Positions 42,501 through 53,154 of a stretch of 59,934 bases of DNA are shown here, piece after piece. Source of the stretch: Mesostigma viride. Lineage: Eukaryota; Streptophyta; Mesostigmatophyceae; Mesostigmatales; Mesostigmataceae. How positions within the stretch are numbered: the first letter of the stretch is position 1; each line of letters begins with the position of its first letter. The stretch lies in NCBI GenBank assembly GCA_009746045.1, contig RPFO01001694.1, positions 1 through 59,934 of the forward strand, in the 5' to 3' direction. The notes beneath the pieces are model-generated. The model was not told the DNA's origin and searched no databases. It saw only the letters and a list, made by a program, of their open reading frames with translations. Position numbers and translations under genes: made by a program.

Positions 42501-42693
42501 TCCCTACCGTACAAGTTAGATTGGGAAAACAACGCTACTATAAGAGTACTATGTCCCAACCTCGGTTCACCCGCAGGTTAGTAATGCCAGTTCCTCTAGA
42601 AGTTGATACACAGGACCAACTCTGACGTAGTAGTAAGACTCTGATGGTGACTGGATCAATCAGCTATCCGTCACAAAAACTATTCTAACCACT

Positions 42694-43323
42694 CTAGCGT
42701 CCGCCGCTAGTGGCACGTCGCTGCGACAGGACTTCAGTGAGAGCCCTACGCCCCGCGTGGGTCATTTGCGAAGTCATCATCCCGGGGTGCGAACACAGGT
42801 CACACTCGAAGGCCACTTGGTAGGGGGACACCTTCTGCCGGCCCAGCCTGGACAGCTCCACCCACGAACCTCTGGGCCACAAGGACAGGAACCCAGCGAG
42901 GTACTGGGGATGGGTGAACAGGAGTGTCAGCGCCGACCGATCCACCACCCCACAACGGTGCTCGCGAACAAAGTGCACCCCCATCATGAAAACCTCCGTA
43001 CGCACGTGATCATCGTTGATCGACGCCGTCCGAGTCCCTACAATATCGGGCGCCACCAGATTAAGAAAGACACGCCCCTCTGCTGGAGCCACCTTGGGAG
43101 GCGTCACCACGTGCCCCACCCCATCGACCTGATATCGCCAATCCCACCAGTCTTCGGACCCGAACCGCACAGTATGCCCCACCGCAAGGGGAAAACGAGG
43201 GTCGTCGGGTTGCGGCAGGGGCAGGGGAATCTGGGGCAGAAAGGTGATCTCTACCTGTTCCCAGTAAGCCCCGCGATCCACAGCGAACCAAGGACCCGCT
43301 TGAAACACCAGAGGAGCGGGTAG
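42694..43323 (-). pseudogene. gag-like protein, C-terminal block
   Basis: About 210 codons, open from the palindromic insertion to the stop at 42694. It contains WFAVDRGAYWEQVEITFLPQ, VRFGSEDWWDWRYQVDGVG and a terminal region with ECDLCSHPGM. It is in frame with the block at 50624 when the insertion and one TSD copy are removed. No CCHC knuckle is found, and the family is not recognised beyond gag-like position and orientation relative to the LTR. Confidence 0.5.
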
Positions 43324-44221
43324 GTGCGAGTTATATACATCGATTCCTTACGGAATCGATACTAAGCGCTTAGTGTCGATCCCGTAAGGAATCGATGTAT
43401 ATAACTAAAACTTTTGCTTGCGCCGGCAAGGCTAAGGCCGATACTAGTCGGGTCATCGAATTGGCTATTCGATTATCGAAGTCGCCTATTCGACCATCGA
43501 ACTTTCCTATTCGATTATCGAATTTTCCTTATTCGATGGTCGAAATTTCCTATTCGACAGGGGGTCAGAGTCCAGCGGACTATCATACTCGGCGCCCAGC
43601 GAGCCACCGAACTAGGCCTAGTCGATTATAGCGAGACATCGCGTGGAAATTAGCCGATTTCGGGGACTTAGCCGATTTTCGGAGCGACGTCGAACAACAC
43701 AGATGATTAGCCGGTTGAGCACATCATATCAGTCGAATAACTAGCGCTAGTACTCCGCCTATTCAGCGGAGAGCACTTGCCTTTTTCGATTAACATAGCA
43801 CATTAGGTCCAGTGAACAGCCATACGGCGTATAATACGCCGTATGGCGCGTATTATACGCCATACGCAAGATTTCCGTATGGAAATGGGAAAAAAAATAC
43901 GCACTGCGTATTTTTTGCGTATTTTTTGCGTATTGCGTATTTTTTGCGTATTTTTTGCGTATGAACCTCGTTCGAAGTAGCTTCTGGCATCATTTTGGAC
44001 GGCACGTGGAGCCGGAACTAGATGCAGGTGCCAAGCTGGCCGTGCATGTACGACTGTACGTGCATTGCTGCAGTGTCGGACTAGGGTCTAGGAGACGAAG
44101 GACGAGGAAATTAGGTGACGAAGTTATGTTGTCTGCCAACAAGGGCGCGCATCTGGCACCTAACATTTAATCGTAGCACAATTGACATCCAGGCACCATG
44201 GCTAGCGACGGTGATGGTGTG

Positions 44222-45064
44222 TGTTAGGGATATTATATCCACCTGGCCACAATATATCCCAGCCTGATTTATTTCTTGTTGGATTTATTCCATATGGACT
44301 GGGAATTTGATAGCTATGATAAGCTAGATGAATCGGGCTCAATGAGCTGATCAATATTCATGTGCCATAGTCCTATACTTGGACATGGATGACTTGTACC
44401 CTGAGTCAGCCTAGTAGCATCACGTATTTGATTGACAAGTGGTGCTATGGCCTATTGGACAAGTGTTTGGTCCATGAGCTGACAAGTGTTGAAAGCTCAT
44501 GATGACACATGTTATGACTTACATGATGACAAGTGGGTAGACTCATTGCATGACACTTGTCACTCCAAGGAGAAGAGATGTGTCACTTTATTAATTATGT
44601 TATGTGGCACATTATTATGTAGACACTTGGCATCCAGCTATTATGCCAGCTCAAATTGGATCATGTCTAGAATGTTCTAGGAATGTTCTAAGAATATGCC
44701 AGGAATATTCCTGGAATATACTGAGAATATGCTGGGAATATGCTAGGAATATGCTAGGATGTTTCTACAAGCTTCTGTGATGATGTCATTGCTGATGTCA
44801 TCCTTCCTAGCCTAAAAGGTATAAAAGGAAACTGCCCCCTAAGGGCAGGTACCTCCATTCAACCTCCATTCAACCTCCATTCGACCTCCATTCAACCTCC
44901 ATTCAAGCTCTTCTCCAACTATTATATTCGAATAAAGCCATTTATTCTTCCACGTAAATTGTCTTCAACCTCTCTTTCTTTCAGCACCTGCAAGGTGTGT
45001 GGGTAGCAAGGCCAAGCACAAGGCATTGTGTAAAACCCATTAGTTTCCTCTCCCAATCCAAACA
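44222..45064 (+). repeat. 5' LTR of gag-protease element
   Basis: 843 bp. A TATAAAAGG box is at about 44820-44830 and an AATAAA polyadenylation-type signal near 44931. A short CCTCCATTCAA tandem lies near 44850-44905. Confidence 0.92.
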
Positions 45065-45077
45065 TGGTATCGGAGGT
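45065..45077 (+). promoter_or_regulatory. primer binding site
   Basis: TGGTATCGGAGG directly after the LTR, of the initiator-Met tRNA type and the same as in the gypsy element at 25514. Confidence 0.78.
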
Positions 45078-45147
45078 TTGTTACTGAGGAACAAGAAGAC
45101 CACTGTGAACCCAGAGACATCCAGTTCCATTGGCGACTGAAGACACC

Positions 45148-46812
45148 ATGGCTACCAAGGAAGCGTGCTACAAGCAATTCCGGGCAACAAGCAAGTCCAT
45201 CACAACGTTTGATGGGCGGTCTCTGAGGAAATGGGAAGAAATCAAGGCTGTGTTGAAGGCCTTAGCATCGGCCTATTGTGACCTGGTCAAGGTCCTAACT
45301 GGAGAGGAGGATTCGCTAAAGGAGGTCAAGACTGCGCTGCTGGAGGCGGAGGAGCTACTGCACGGAAGGCGTTCTGCTCAAGCAAAGAAGGAGGGCTCCC
45401 CTAACGGCCAGGTTTTCCACACTACTACGAAGAAAAGTGGAGGAAAGAGGCGGTGCAATTACTGCAAGAAGGCCGGGCACGTGGACACCCAGTGCTGGGA
45501 GAAGCATCCGGAGCTGAAGCAAGAACGCAAGAACAAGGCAACGCGACGGAACCAAGCGAGAAAGGAGCACTCACCAGGTGCCAGCGAGGCGCGTATCACC
45601 GAGGAGGCTGCGGAGCGGTCCGGCTTCGTCTTCGCCACCATCGCCGAGTCGCCATCGCCGTCGGATGCTGCTGCACTCACGCAGTATGAAAAGAAAGCAC
45701 CGACCAGCTGGGTGCTGGATTCCGCAGCGAGCTGTCACATGACGCCATGCCCGTCGGATTTCGTGTGCCTGCACCCTCATGACAGGGAAATCGCCGGCTC
45801 AGGCGGCCAACTGAAGGCGACAGCCATCGGGACTGTCAAACTGAAGCTGCCGGGTCAGGACGCGGACGTGCACCTCCAAAACGCGCTGCTCGTTCCCAGG
45901 CTGAGCACCCGACTTCTATCAGTCGGCCAGCTCGTCAAGGATGGCCACAAGGTCGACCTCGCCCAGCGGGTTGCTGTGCTGGACAGCAGGCACTGCAGCA
46001 TCGGGACGAGGAACAACACCTACTTTTTGCCCGCGCACGGTGCGGACGCAGCGATGGACGCCATCCCAGAGCTGAAATCGTCGGCGACGAGCTTCAAGAA
46101 CGACGCTGCCTGTCAAGGGCAGAAAATGGCGAGCAGCGAGCGCAGCATCTCACGTGCCTCGGGACACGCGGCGGAGTGGCTGGCCGTGGGCCTAACGGTC
46201 ATACTGGCCATGCTTGCCCGTGTATGCGGGATCGGGGGCGGCCTACTGGGCATTACTCGCACACTGCGTGGCTTTATATACTCTGCGCCGGCCCAGTGGA
46301 AGTTCACGCCAATTCGAGAAGTTTCCAGCGCAATGGAGAAGTCCGTGTCAGACGCTGAAGTACTTCCAGAAACCGCGGTCCAGAACAGCCCAGTGCAGGC
46401 GGAGCGCGTTGTCGCCGCCAGCATACCAGGTGATACTGGTGCTAGTAACCCAAGTCCGGCGACCAGACCAAAGGCGCGGCGCATGAACGCTGCCAGCCTA
46501 ACTGAGGGGGAACAAATTCGTGGCGCGAGGGCGAAATCGACCAAGCTGCAAAATTTTTCCAAGTCCTGGACTGCCAAGTCCGGTGCTGGCGCGAGGCCTC
46601 GAGCGAGCCGACAACGACGTGGACAGCGACCTGTCAGCCACACTGCTGTCAAGCACCAACGGTCAGGTCGACTGCAAAATGCTGCCAAGGCATCACGACG
46701 GTCAGTTAACGGTGTTCGGCCAGGCCATGGCATTTGCAATTGCGCTAGCTGCAACGACCCTTGGAAATTGTCGCCCAGGATGCACAGACCCCACTTCTCA
46801 AGGTTGCCCTAA
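45148..46812 (+). CDS. copia-like gag-protease
   Basis: The ATG at 45148 is in a strong ACCATGG context; a frame extension upstream begins with TTG and is not used. 554 residues. A shortened gag helical region (FRATSKSITTFDGRSLRKW, LLEAEELLHG) is followed by one CCHC knuckle, CNYCKKAGHVDTQC. The copia protease has WVLDSAASCHMTP (catalytic Asp), GSGGQLKATAIGTVKL and LLVPRLSTRLLSVGQLVKDG. After residue 330 the sequence no longer resembles copia: a hydrophobic stretch (WLAVGLTVILAMLARVCGIG), then a basic, Arg/Ser/Ala-rich tail. The missing pol and unrelated tail suggest an internal replacement. Confidence 0.88.
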   Translation: MATKEACYKQFRATSKSITTFDGRSLRKWEEIKAVLKALASAYCDLVKVLTGEEDSLKEVKTALLEAEELLHGRRSAQAKKEGSPNGQVFHTTTKKSGGKRRCNYCKKAGHVDTQCWEKHPELKQERKNKATRRNQARKEHSPGASEARITEEAAERSGFVFATIAESPSPSDAAALTQYEKKAPTSWVLDSAASCHMTPCPSDFVCLHPHDREIAGSGGQLKATAIGTVKLKLPGQDADVHLQNALLVPRLSTRLLSVGQLVKDGHKVDLAQRVAVLDSRHCSIGTRNNTYFLPAHGADAAMDAIPELKSSATSFKNDAACQGQKMASSERSISRASGHAAEWLAVGLTVILAMLARVCGIGGGLLGITRTLRGFIYSAPAQWKFTPIREVSSAMEKSVSDAEVLPETAVQNSPVQAERVVAASIPGDTGASNPSPATRPKARRMNAASLTEGEQIRGARAKSTKLQNFSKSWTAKSGAGARPRASRQRRGQRPVSHTAVKHQRSGRLQNAAKASRRSVNGVRPGHGICNCASCNDPWKLSPRMHRPHFSRLP

Positions 46813-47947
46813 TGTTTTGTCTGTGGGAAATGAACTTGTATGTCGACTTTTGTGTCGTGTTTGCTGGAACTTGTGAGGCGCCGTAAGCGTGCGTTTTCTG
46901 GTTCTTTCTTTGTGTTCTTCCAGCAATTATGTGTTTATTTTGCCATGCGTTCAGTGGCGATGGCCCACGCATTTTGGTATTGTTCCCACGAGACGTTTTC
47001 TACGTACCTGGAGTGTATCTCCAGAGTTTTTGCACGCTATTTGTGGCACTGGTCTGCGGCGTAGTGAAGCGCCGTTGTATCGTCGACTACGACTTGTTTT
47101 CGTGAGTTGAGTGCCTGTGACGCGTGTGTTATTTTGTTTTGTGCTGAGAGCATTGCTTTTATGCAAGTGTTTACGTCCTTTGTGTCGAATTTGGCTGTGC
47201 ATTTCGGCATAGCCTGTAATGTCGGACGTAATGTTTACTCTCGGGCACTGATTTGTGAATCGTGACCAAGTAATCGTTACTTGTGTTCGCCTTTGTGGCG
47301 GTAATGTTTTGCACGTCCTGTTTTCTTTGCTATGAAGCGCGTTTATCTGTTATGGCCACTGTGTATTGTGTTGAAGGTTGTATTGTACCTTGTTTGTGTG
47401 GCATTTGTTGCCAATATGTTTGTTTGCTCACCCCGTTTATTTGGCGTAAAACGTGATGTTGGTGTCATTTATTTTGTGAGATGGCGTATGTTATGTTGCT
47501 CTGTGTGTGTACAGCACGTATTGTTGCCGTTGCCCTACCTCTATACCGTTTGGGTTAGCTCATAGGGACTTTCTTTGTTGGCATGTGTTGCCGTATTATA
47601 TGTGTGGGACTGTGTGCCCCTATTGTGTCCATGGGCAGCCGCTTTGAGTGAGGGGGGAATGTAGCATCTAGAGCACTTTTTCCAACTAAGGGTTGGGTAT
47701 CAGCCATCCAGGATTGATGGGCAGCTAGTGCGTCGCTGCTATGGTTGGACACTCATTCGCGTTGCCGGGGGGGATCAGTGGCGGTAGTGCGGCTCATGAC
47801 CGCATGTTGGAGCTTCAAGCGTTTCACGAGGACGGCATCTTCATTTTCAGTTGCACCATGCTAGCAACTGGACGGCATGCTACGAGCATGTGGTTAAGGG
47901 GGGTGTTGAGATTCCACCTACCCAGACATCTTTTGCATTGTGCCCAT
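46813..47947 (+). other. non-coding internal region of gag-protease element
   Basis: T/G-rich on the plus strand (frequent TTGTGT, TTTTGT), with no frame showing pol motifs. It occupies the place where integrase-RT-RNase H would be. Confidence 0.7.
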
Positions 47948-47960
47948 GTGGCTAAGGGGG

Positions 47961-48801
47961 TGTTAGGGATATTATATCCACCTGGCCACAATATATCCCA
48001 GCCTGATTTATTTCTTGTTGGATTTATTCCATATGGACTGGGAATTTGATAGCTATGATAAGCTAGATGAATCGGGCTCAATGAGCTGATCAATATTCAT
48101 GTGCCATAGTCCTATACTTGGACATGGATGACTTGTACCCTGAGTCAGCCTAGTAGCATCACGTATTTGATTGACAAGTGGTGCTATGGCCTATTGGACA
48201 AGTGTTTGGTCCATGAGCTGACAAGTGTTGAAAGCTCATGATGACACATGTTATGACTTACATGATGACAAGTGGGTAGACTCATTGCATGACACTTGTC
48301 ACTCCAAGGAGAAGAGATGTGTCACTTTATTAATTATGTTATGTGGCACATTATTATGTAGACACTTGGCATCCAGCTATTATGCCAGCTCATTGGATCA
48401 TGTCTAGAATGTTCTAGGAATGTTCTAAGAATATGCCAGGAATATTCCTGGAATATACTGAGAATATGCTGGGAATATGCTAGGAATATGCTAGGATGTT
48501 TCTACAAGCTTCTGTGATGATGTCATTGCTGATGTCATCCTTCCTAGCCTAAAAGGTATAAAAGGAAACTGCCCCCTAAGGGCAGGTACCTCCATTCAAC
48601 CTCCATTCAACCTCCATTCGACCTCCATTCAACCTCCATTCAAGCTCTTCTCCAACTATTATATTCGAATAAAGCCATTTATTCTTCCACGTAAATTGTC
48701 TTCAACCTCTCTTTCTTTCAGCACCTGCAAGGTGTGTGGGTAGCAAGGCCAAGCACAAGGCATTGTGTAAAACCCATTAGTTTCCTCTCCCAATCCAAAC
48801 A
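47961..48801 (+). repeat. 3' LTR of gag-protease element
   Basis: 841 bp, nearly identical to the 5' LTR except for a 2-base deletion near 48391. It is preceded by GGCTAAGGGGG. Confidence 0.93.
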
Positions 48802-49911
48802 GTGTGGGTCTATGGAACACGATGATAATGGGGCCGACGAGATGCAGGCCGTATTCGAGACTGTCTGGACACACATCGTGAAAACAGACTCTCAACAAGA
48901 AAGGGCAGCCGACAGGTAACTACTAGCTCAGTGACGTGCACACTTTTGGATGCAAAATTCTCGGGTTCTACCACCCGAGCAAGGCTAGCACCCGCCATAT
49001 CATGGGCGCTACGTATGCGAAGGAGGCAAGAGTGAGCGAGTGCAAGAGACCGCCGGAGGCATTACGTCGCAGGCTGCGGGGTATTTGGTGTGACTCGCGA
49101 TGCACATAAATGCCTTATTTAGCCATGCAGGCTGCTGCTAGCCAGCCACCGTACCATATGTGTTAATGGTTTAGGGAAGCTGGGTCGGGTTGCTGGCATG
49201 CATGCTATCCTGCACGCTAGCCACATTGTTGGCAGCCCGTATGGATTCTTGCTTCATGTAGATCAATATTGCATGGTGGCCTACCACGAGTAGGCAAGAT
49301 GTCTGTTTCTGGCACAATGTCTTATTACTTTTGGCAAGTTGGCCGACTGACCATGTGCAGTACGTATTTCAGTCCTAGTATAGCCATTCCATGCAGTGAT
49401 GGCATGGTTTTTTAACTTCAACATACAGTAATGGTGGCAGCGATCTCTATACCACTGCAAGTGTCAATGTGCATGCATATCTACTTGTGTTATTATCCTT
49501 TTCAGGTGTGCACTGATTGTGCATACAACTTTGTTATTTTGTGCTATTTACAGACATTATTAATAACAACAGATGTACAATGCTTGTATTTGTAGGCATG
49601 CAGCGACGGCAACGGCAATATTATGTGATGATGTGTTAAATAAAGGCAAGTGGTGTTGCAAGAACACAAAAAAACATGCCTGATTGGTCAGAATGTTGAA
49701 GAACCCCCTGAACCATGCAAAAAACAGCATTTTCAAGAGTCCCCGTATGGTTTGCGTATTATACCCCGTATGGCGTATTATACACCATACACAAGGGCCC
49801 CGTATGGCTGCGTATTGCGTATGGCTGTACACTGATTAGGTCGAACGATTAGCGTCCGCAACGTTATTCGCATGTCTAGGCGAAAAATCCACCCCCGGAA
49901 CGATCCTAGCG

Positions 49912-50075
49912 GGATTCGAACCCGGGATGCCGGCGTGTCGCAACAGTCTTAGTTATATACAACGATTCCTTACGGAATCGATACTAAGCGCTTAGTGCCG
50001 ATCCCGTAAGGAATCGATGTATATAACTAAGACTGTTGCGACACGCCGGCATCCCGGGTTCGAATCCCGCTAGGA
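49912..50075. other. mirrored tRNA 3'-half-like segments around a palindrome
   Basis: On each side of P' (49951-50028) lies the same tRNA-like sequence in opposite orientation: anticodon-stem-like AAGACTG, a variable-arm stretch, a T arm CGGGTTCGAATCCCG, then an acceptor-like CTAGGATCG. CAGTCTT before P' and AAGACTG after it would form an anticodon stem with P' standing in place of the anticodon. No D arm or A box is present. Confidence 0.6.
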
Positions 50076-50623
50076 TCGTTCCGGGGGTGGATTTTTCGCC
50101 TAGTAATGCGAATAACGTTGCGAACGCTAATCGTTCGGCCTAATGTGCTGATGTTAATCGAATAAGGCAAGTGCTCTCCGCTGAATAGGCGGAGTACTAG
50201 CGCTAGCTATTCGACTGATATGGTATGCTCAACCGGCTAATCATCTGTGTTGTTCGACGTCGCTCCGAAAATCGGCTAAGTCCCCGAAATCGGCTAATTT
50301 CCACGCGATGTCTCGCTATAATCGACTAGGCCTAGTTCGGTGGCTCGCTGGGCGCCGAGTATGATAGGCCGCTGGCCTCTGACCCCCTGTCGACTAGGAA
50401 ATTTCGACCATCGAATAAGGAAAATTCGATAATCAAATAGGAAAGTTCGATGGTCGAATAGGCGACTTCGATAATCGAATAGCCAATTCGATGACCCGAC
50501 TAGTATCGGCCTTAGCCTTGCCGGCGCAAGCAAAAGTTTTAGTTATATACATCGATTCCTTACGGAATCGATACTAAGCGCTTAGTATCGATTCCGTAAG
50601 GAATCGATGTATATAACTGTGCG

Positions 50624-51591
50624 TACCCGGGGGAACCTGAAAAGCCGGAGGTCCCTCGAATGTCACACACAGCTTCTCCGTGCGAGGTCCTGGCCCACCA
50701 TGCCTCACCGCTCTGCCCGGTACCGGCCGTATGAAGTCCCCCAACGACCACTCCTCGTGAGATGACCCAGGAGCTCTGGAGGCCGCATCATAGCCCACTG
50801 AGGTGGCTGCAGAATGATCGCCTTGACGACCGTGCTGGACCATCAGGCGCTGTATCAGGTCCTGTCCTGATTGTACCGCAGCTACGAGCGCTTCCAAGCG
50901 CATCACGGGCTCCGCTGGTACCAGAATGTCCGTTCCGCTGGGGCCCTCCGCGACCCGAGGTCGCGTCTCTGCCATGGTGTGTAGGCACGGTTCCTCCGCG
51001 GAAGGGTGCGAGGGTCGACCCGACGAAGTGGGCCGGACGTGTCCCTCCGCAGGACGTGGCATTGATGATCCGGCTGGTGCGGGCCGGGGACGTGGTTCCA
51101 GGGAGACTAGGAAGGTAGGCTCCGGTGGTTCCAAGGAGACATGGAAGGTAGTCTCCTCTTGGCCCGCATCCGTCGGAGGACCTGAGGGGGCCACAACCGG
51201 GGGCTCGCCCCCGGCCGGCTGCTCTGTCCTAGCCGGAGCAGCTCCCGTCATATCCGACCGCGGTCGCCGAGACTCTCGCTCCAATTCCACCGCCGACCCC
51301 CACGTGCGCTCCCAGTGCCGATCAGCCGGGCGACGAGGTGGTGCATGGTGACGCTCGGCGAGCAGTGCGTACCTCCGTTCCCGAGTCCGAACGGGAACGC
51401 GAGCGCGAGGACGGTGAGGGCGAGCGCCGACGTGCAGGTCGTTCCGGAGCACGCCGAGAAGCTGGTTGACTGCCCCCGCCCCAACCCGTGGACCGCGGGC
51501 GAGACTCGCGCCCAGGTGGGCGCCCCCAGCCCGTCGCCGGCGGTGGCGCCTCGAAACGCGTCACAGGACGATGTCCTGCGCCGCCCTCCAA
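50624..51591 (-). pseudogene. gag-like protein, middle block
   Basis: The upstream part (to about 51350) is Arg/Ser-rich (RRRSPSPSSRSRSRSDSG) in one frame. The downstream part (51452-50624) in another frame is Pro/Glu-rich with a helical MRLEALVAAVQSGQDLIQRL and ends FQVPPGTH at the palindromic insertion. A frameshift lies near 51400. It joins the C-terminal block at 43323 in frame. Confidence 0.45.
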
Positions 51592-51606
51592 GTGTTAATC
51601 TTCCCA

Positions 51607-52151
51607 GAAAAAGTCCTAAATTTAGGACCACTTTGAATTAAAATATATACATGCAAACATTAAAATTTGACCCTGGCATTCGTTCCCATGACAGATAACA
51701 CACTTTTTTAGTTGGCATCAAAAACCTGGGGTCAAATAATTACATTTAGTGCATGAATGGGCCCTGCCACCTGCCAGACCTCAAAGCGCGAATTTGGCCA
51801 AAATGTGGGTTTTAGGACCATTAGGACCAATTATTGTCAACGCATGACCATGCTATCCACACGGTCCCTTGAGCATCTTACAAGCGCTAGGGGACCCTAC
51901 GAGGCCTTGGGATGGCGGGGCAGCGTATAACAAGGCCATACCCTGCTGTGGCTGCCTCTATATATACGCGTGGTCGATAGGACATGCGTGGACGATAGGA
52001 ATTATAGCACCGGCGGGCTTCAAAGTGCCGGACGGCAGGCGGTACCACCATTCCGTGGCAGCTTGGCCCAGTTTGCTACCGGCTGGCACACGTTTTCAGT
52101 GAATTTTGGGCTCCAGATTTAAATGCAACGTGCGGTTTGAGGCAGGGGAAA
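51607..52151. other. AT-rich segment with GTCCTAAATTTAGGAC palindrome
   Basis: Starts with the palindrome GTCCTAAATTTAGGAC, a variant of which recurs at about 59004-59022. It may mark the left end of an inserted element spanning 51607-59022. A pair TTAGGACCATTAGGACC lies near 51812-51829. No gene seen. Confidence 0.4.
51982..52046 (+). repeat. 65-bp direct repeat, copy 1
   Basis: Identical to 52152-52216 (starts ACATGCGTGGACG, ends GGCGGTACC), 170 bases apart. Confidence 0.93.
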
Positions 52152-52216
52152 ACATGCGTGGACGATAGGAATTATAGCACCGGCGGGCTTCAAAGTGCCG
52201 GACGGCAGGCGGTACC
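52152..52216 (+). repeat. 65-bp direct repeat, copy 2
   Basis: Second copy, directly followed by the GC-rich start of the endonuclease-type LINE. It could be part of a tandem 5' untranslated region or the scar of a 5' junction. Confidence 0.93.
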
Positions 52217-52321
52217 GCGACCGCAGCGCGTTGGGGGGCTGCCGCCCCCCAAACCCCCGCGTGGGGGGCTCCGCCCCCACACCCCCCGCCCCCCCCTCGG
52301 TGGCTGCCACGCCTGCCCTGA

Positions 52322-52815
52322 TTGTTCATGGACGACCCACGACCCCCTTCGCCCAACGGCTCCCCCGCTCCCCGGTTGGCGCCTCGGCGGTCCTCTCGGC
52401 TTGCGGCCCTTCTTGCGGAGGTGGGCGACCCGGCTGCGGGGGGCTCGGGCGCCCCGGTCTCCCCCTCCTTGGTCTGCGAGGTCTGCCGGAGCGGGCACCG
52501 CGGGCACCACATGTTAGTTTGTGATGCTTGCAATTCCGGGTGGCACTTGCAGTGTCTTACTCCCCGGCTCTACCGGGTCCCGCCGGGCTCCTGGACGTGC
52601 CCGCGCTGTCCCCCCCGGCGGGCCCCCGGGCTGCCCTCCCCGCTGGGTGCTCCGGCCCCCTGCCCCGTGTGCCCCCCTGCCGAGGCCCTCGGGGCGGGCC
52701 GTGGCCTGCCCGATGGGGCCGCCGTTGCTCGGGCCCTGGCGCCCTCGGCCCCGGGGCCCCACCCGTCGCCTGGCCCCGCCGACGGGGGCGCGGCGCTGTC
52801 GCCTGGGCTGGGCCC
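52322..52815 (+). pseudogene. RLE-LINE block 1: PHD finger
   Basis: A GC-rich frame with a complete C4HC3 PHD finger: CEVCRSGHRGHHMLVCDAC, then WHLQCL and WTCPRC. PHD fingers read histone H3 tails. The frame remains open to 53110, but past about 52815 the more protein-like text is in another frame, so a frame change is placed at the C run near 52810-52815. Confidence 0.75.
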
Positions 52816-53154
52816 GGCCGACCCCCGGCGGGCCTGGCGACCCCGGCGCCCGCCCCCGGCCCCTCGCTCCCCGACGCTCTGGCCTCCCTTCCCCCGGCCG
52901 CGGTTGGCCACCCAGCCGCCACCCCCGTCCTTGCCGCGTGGGACGGCGGCCCCCGGGCCCACGCGTTCACCTCGTGGCCGCCCTCGCACATTGTCGGCGT
53001 GGTGGGCCGCGCCACCTTTTCTTGGGCGTACTGCCCTTTGTTGCTGGACGCGGTCGGGCTCCAGGCCGCCTTCCCCTCGCTCCCTAGGCCCCCGGCCTTC
53101 CTGGCCCTAGTTGCGCAGGTGCGGGCGACATTTCTTTCCGCCGCCCCCCGGTGA
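52816..53154 (+). pseudogene. RLE-LINE block 2
   Basis: Continuation in another frame: HAFTSWPPSHIVGVVGRATF, SWAYCPLLLDAVGLQAAF. It ends at a TGA right after the run CCGCCCCCCGG (53141-53150), where block 3 takes over. No known domain. Confidence 0.5.

Larger units (their letters stand above)
44222..48801 (+). mobile_element. copia-like gag-protease LTR element (non-autonomous)
   Basis: LTRs 44222-45064 (843 bp) and 47961-48801 (841 bp), TGTTAGGGAT...CCAATCCAAACA, are nearly identical; the only clear difference is a 2-base indel. Target duplication GTGTG (44217-44221, 48802-48806). Internal region 2.9 kb: primer site, one ORF with zinc knuckle and copia protease, then about 1.15 kb without coding, then a G-rich polypurine tract (47948-47960). 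Integrase, RT and RNase H are missing, so it needs another copia element to move. It is the youngest layer of this nest. Confidence 0.93.
43810..49834. mobile_element. non-autonomous hAT element, copy 2 (with nested LTR element)
   Basis: Same termini as copy 1 (CAGTGAACAGCC / CAGTGTACAGCC), 8-bp target duplication ATTAGGTC (43802-43809, 49835-49842). Without the copia-like insertion it is about 1440 bp and nearly identical to 14845-16281, with small indels only (for example an extra ACGT near 49362). The two copies therefore moved recently, which needs a transposase elsewhere in the genome. Confidence 0.92.
43329..50618. mobile_element. palindrome-ended inverted-dimer element with tRNA fragments
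   Basis: Target duplication GTGCG (43324-43328, 50619-50623). Without the nested hAT element it is about 1257 bp and one large palindrome: P' (43329-43406), unit A (43407-43801 plus 49835-49950), P' (49951-50028), inverted unit A (50029-50540), P' (50541-50618). P' is 78 bp, a zero-loop palindrome starting AGTTATATAC; the right copy is perfect, the others have a few mismatches. Next to the middle P' on both sides, mirrored, is a tRNA 3'-half-like segment (AAGACTGTTG ... GGGTTCGAATCCC). No ORF of its own. The same plan as 21290-22177 but unrelated in most sequence. Confidence 0.88.

Noticed and set aside
49912-50075. Functional tRNA genes
   Set aside because: Only the 3' half with T arm is present; no D arm, A box or 5' acceptor strand. 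The same holds for 21580-21627.
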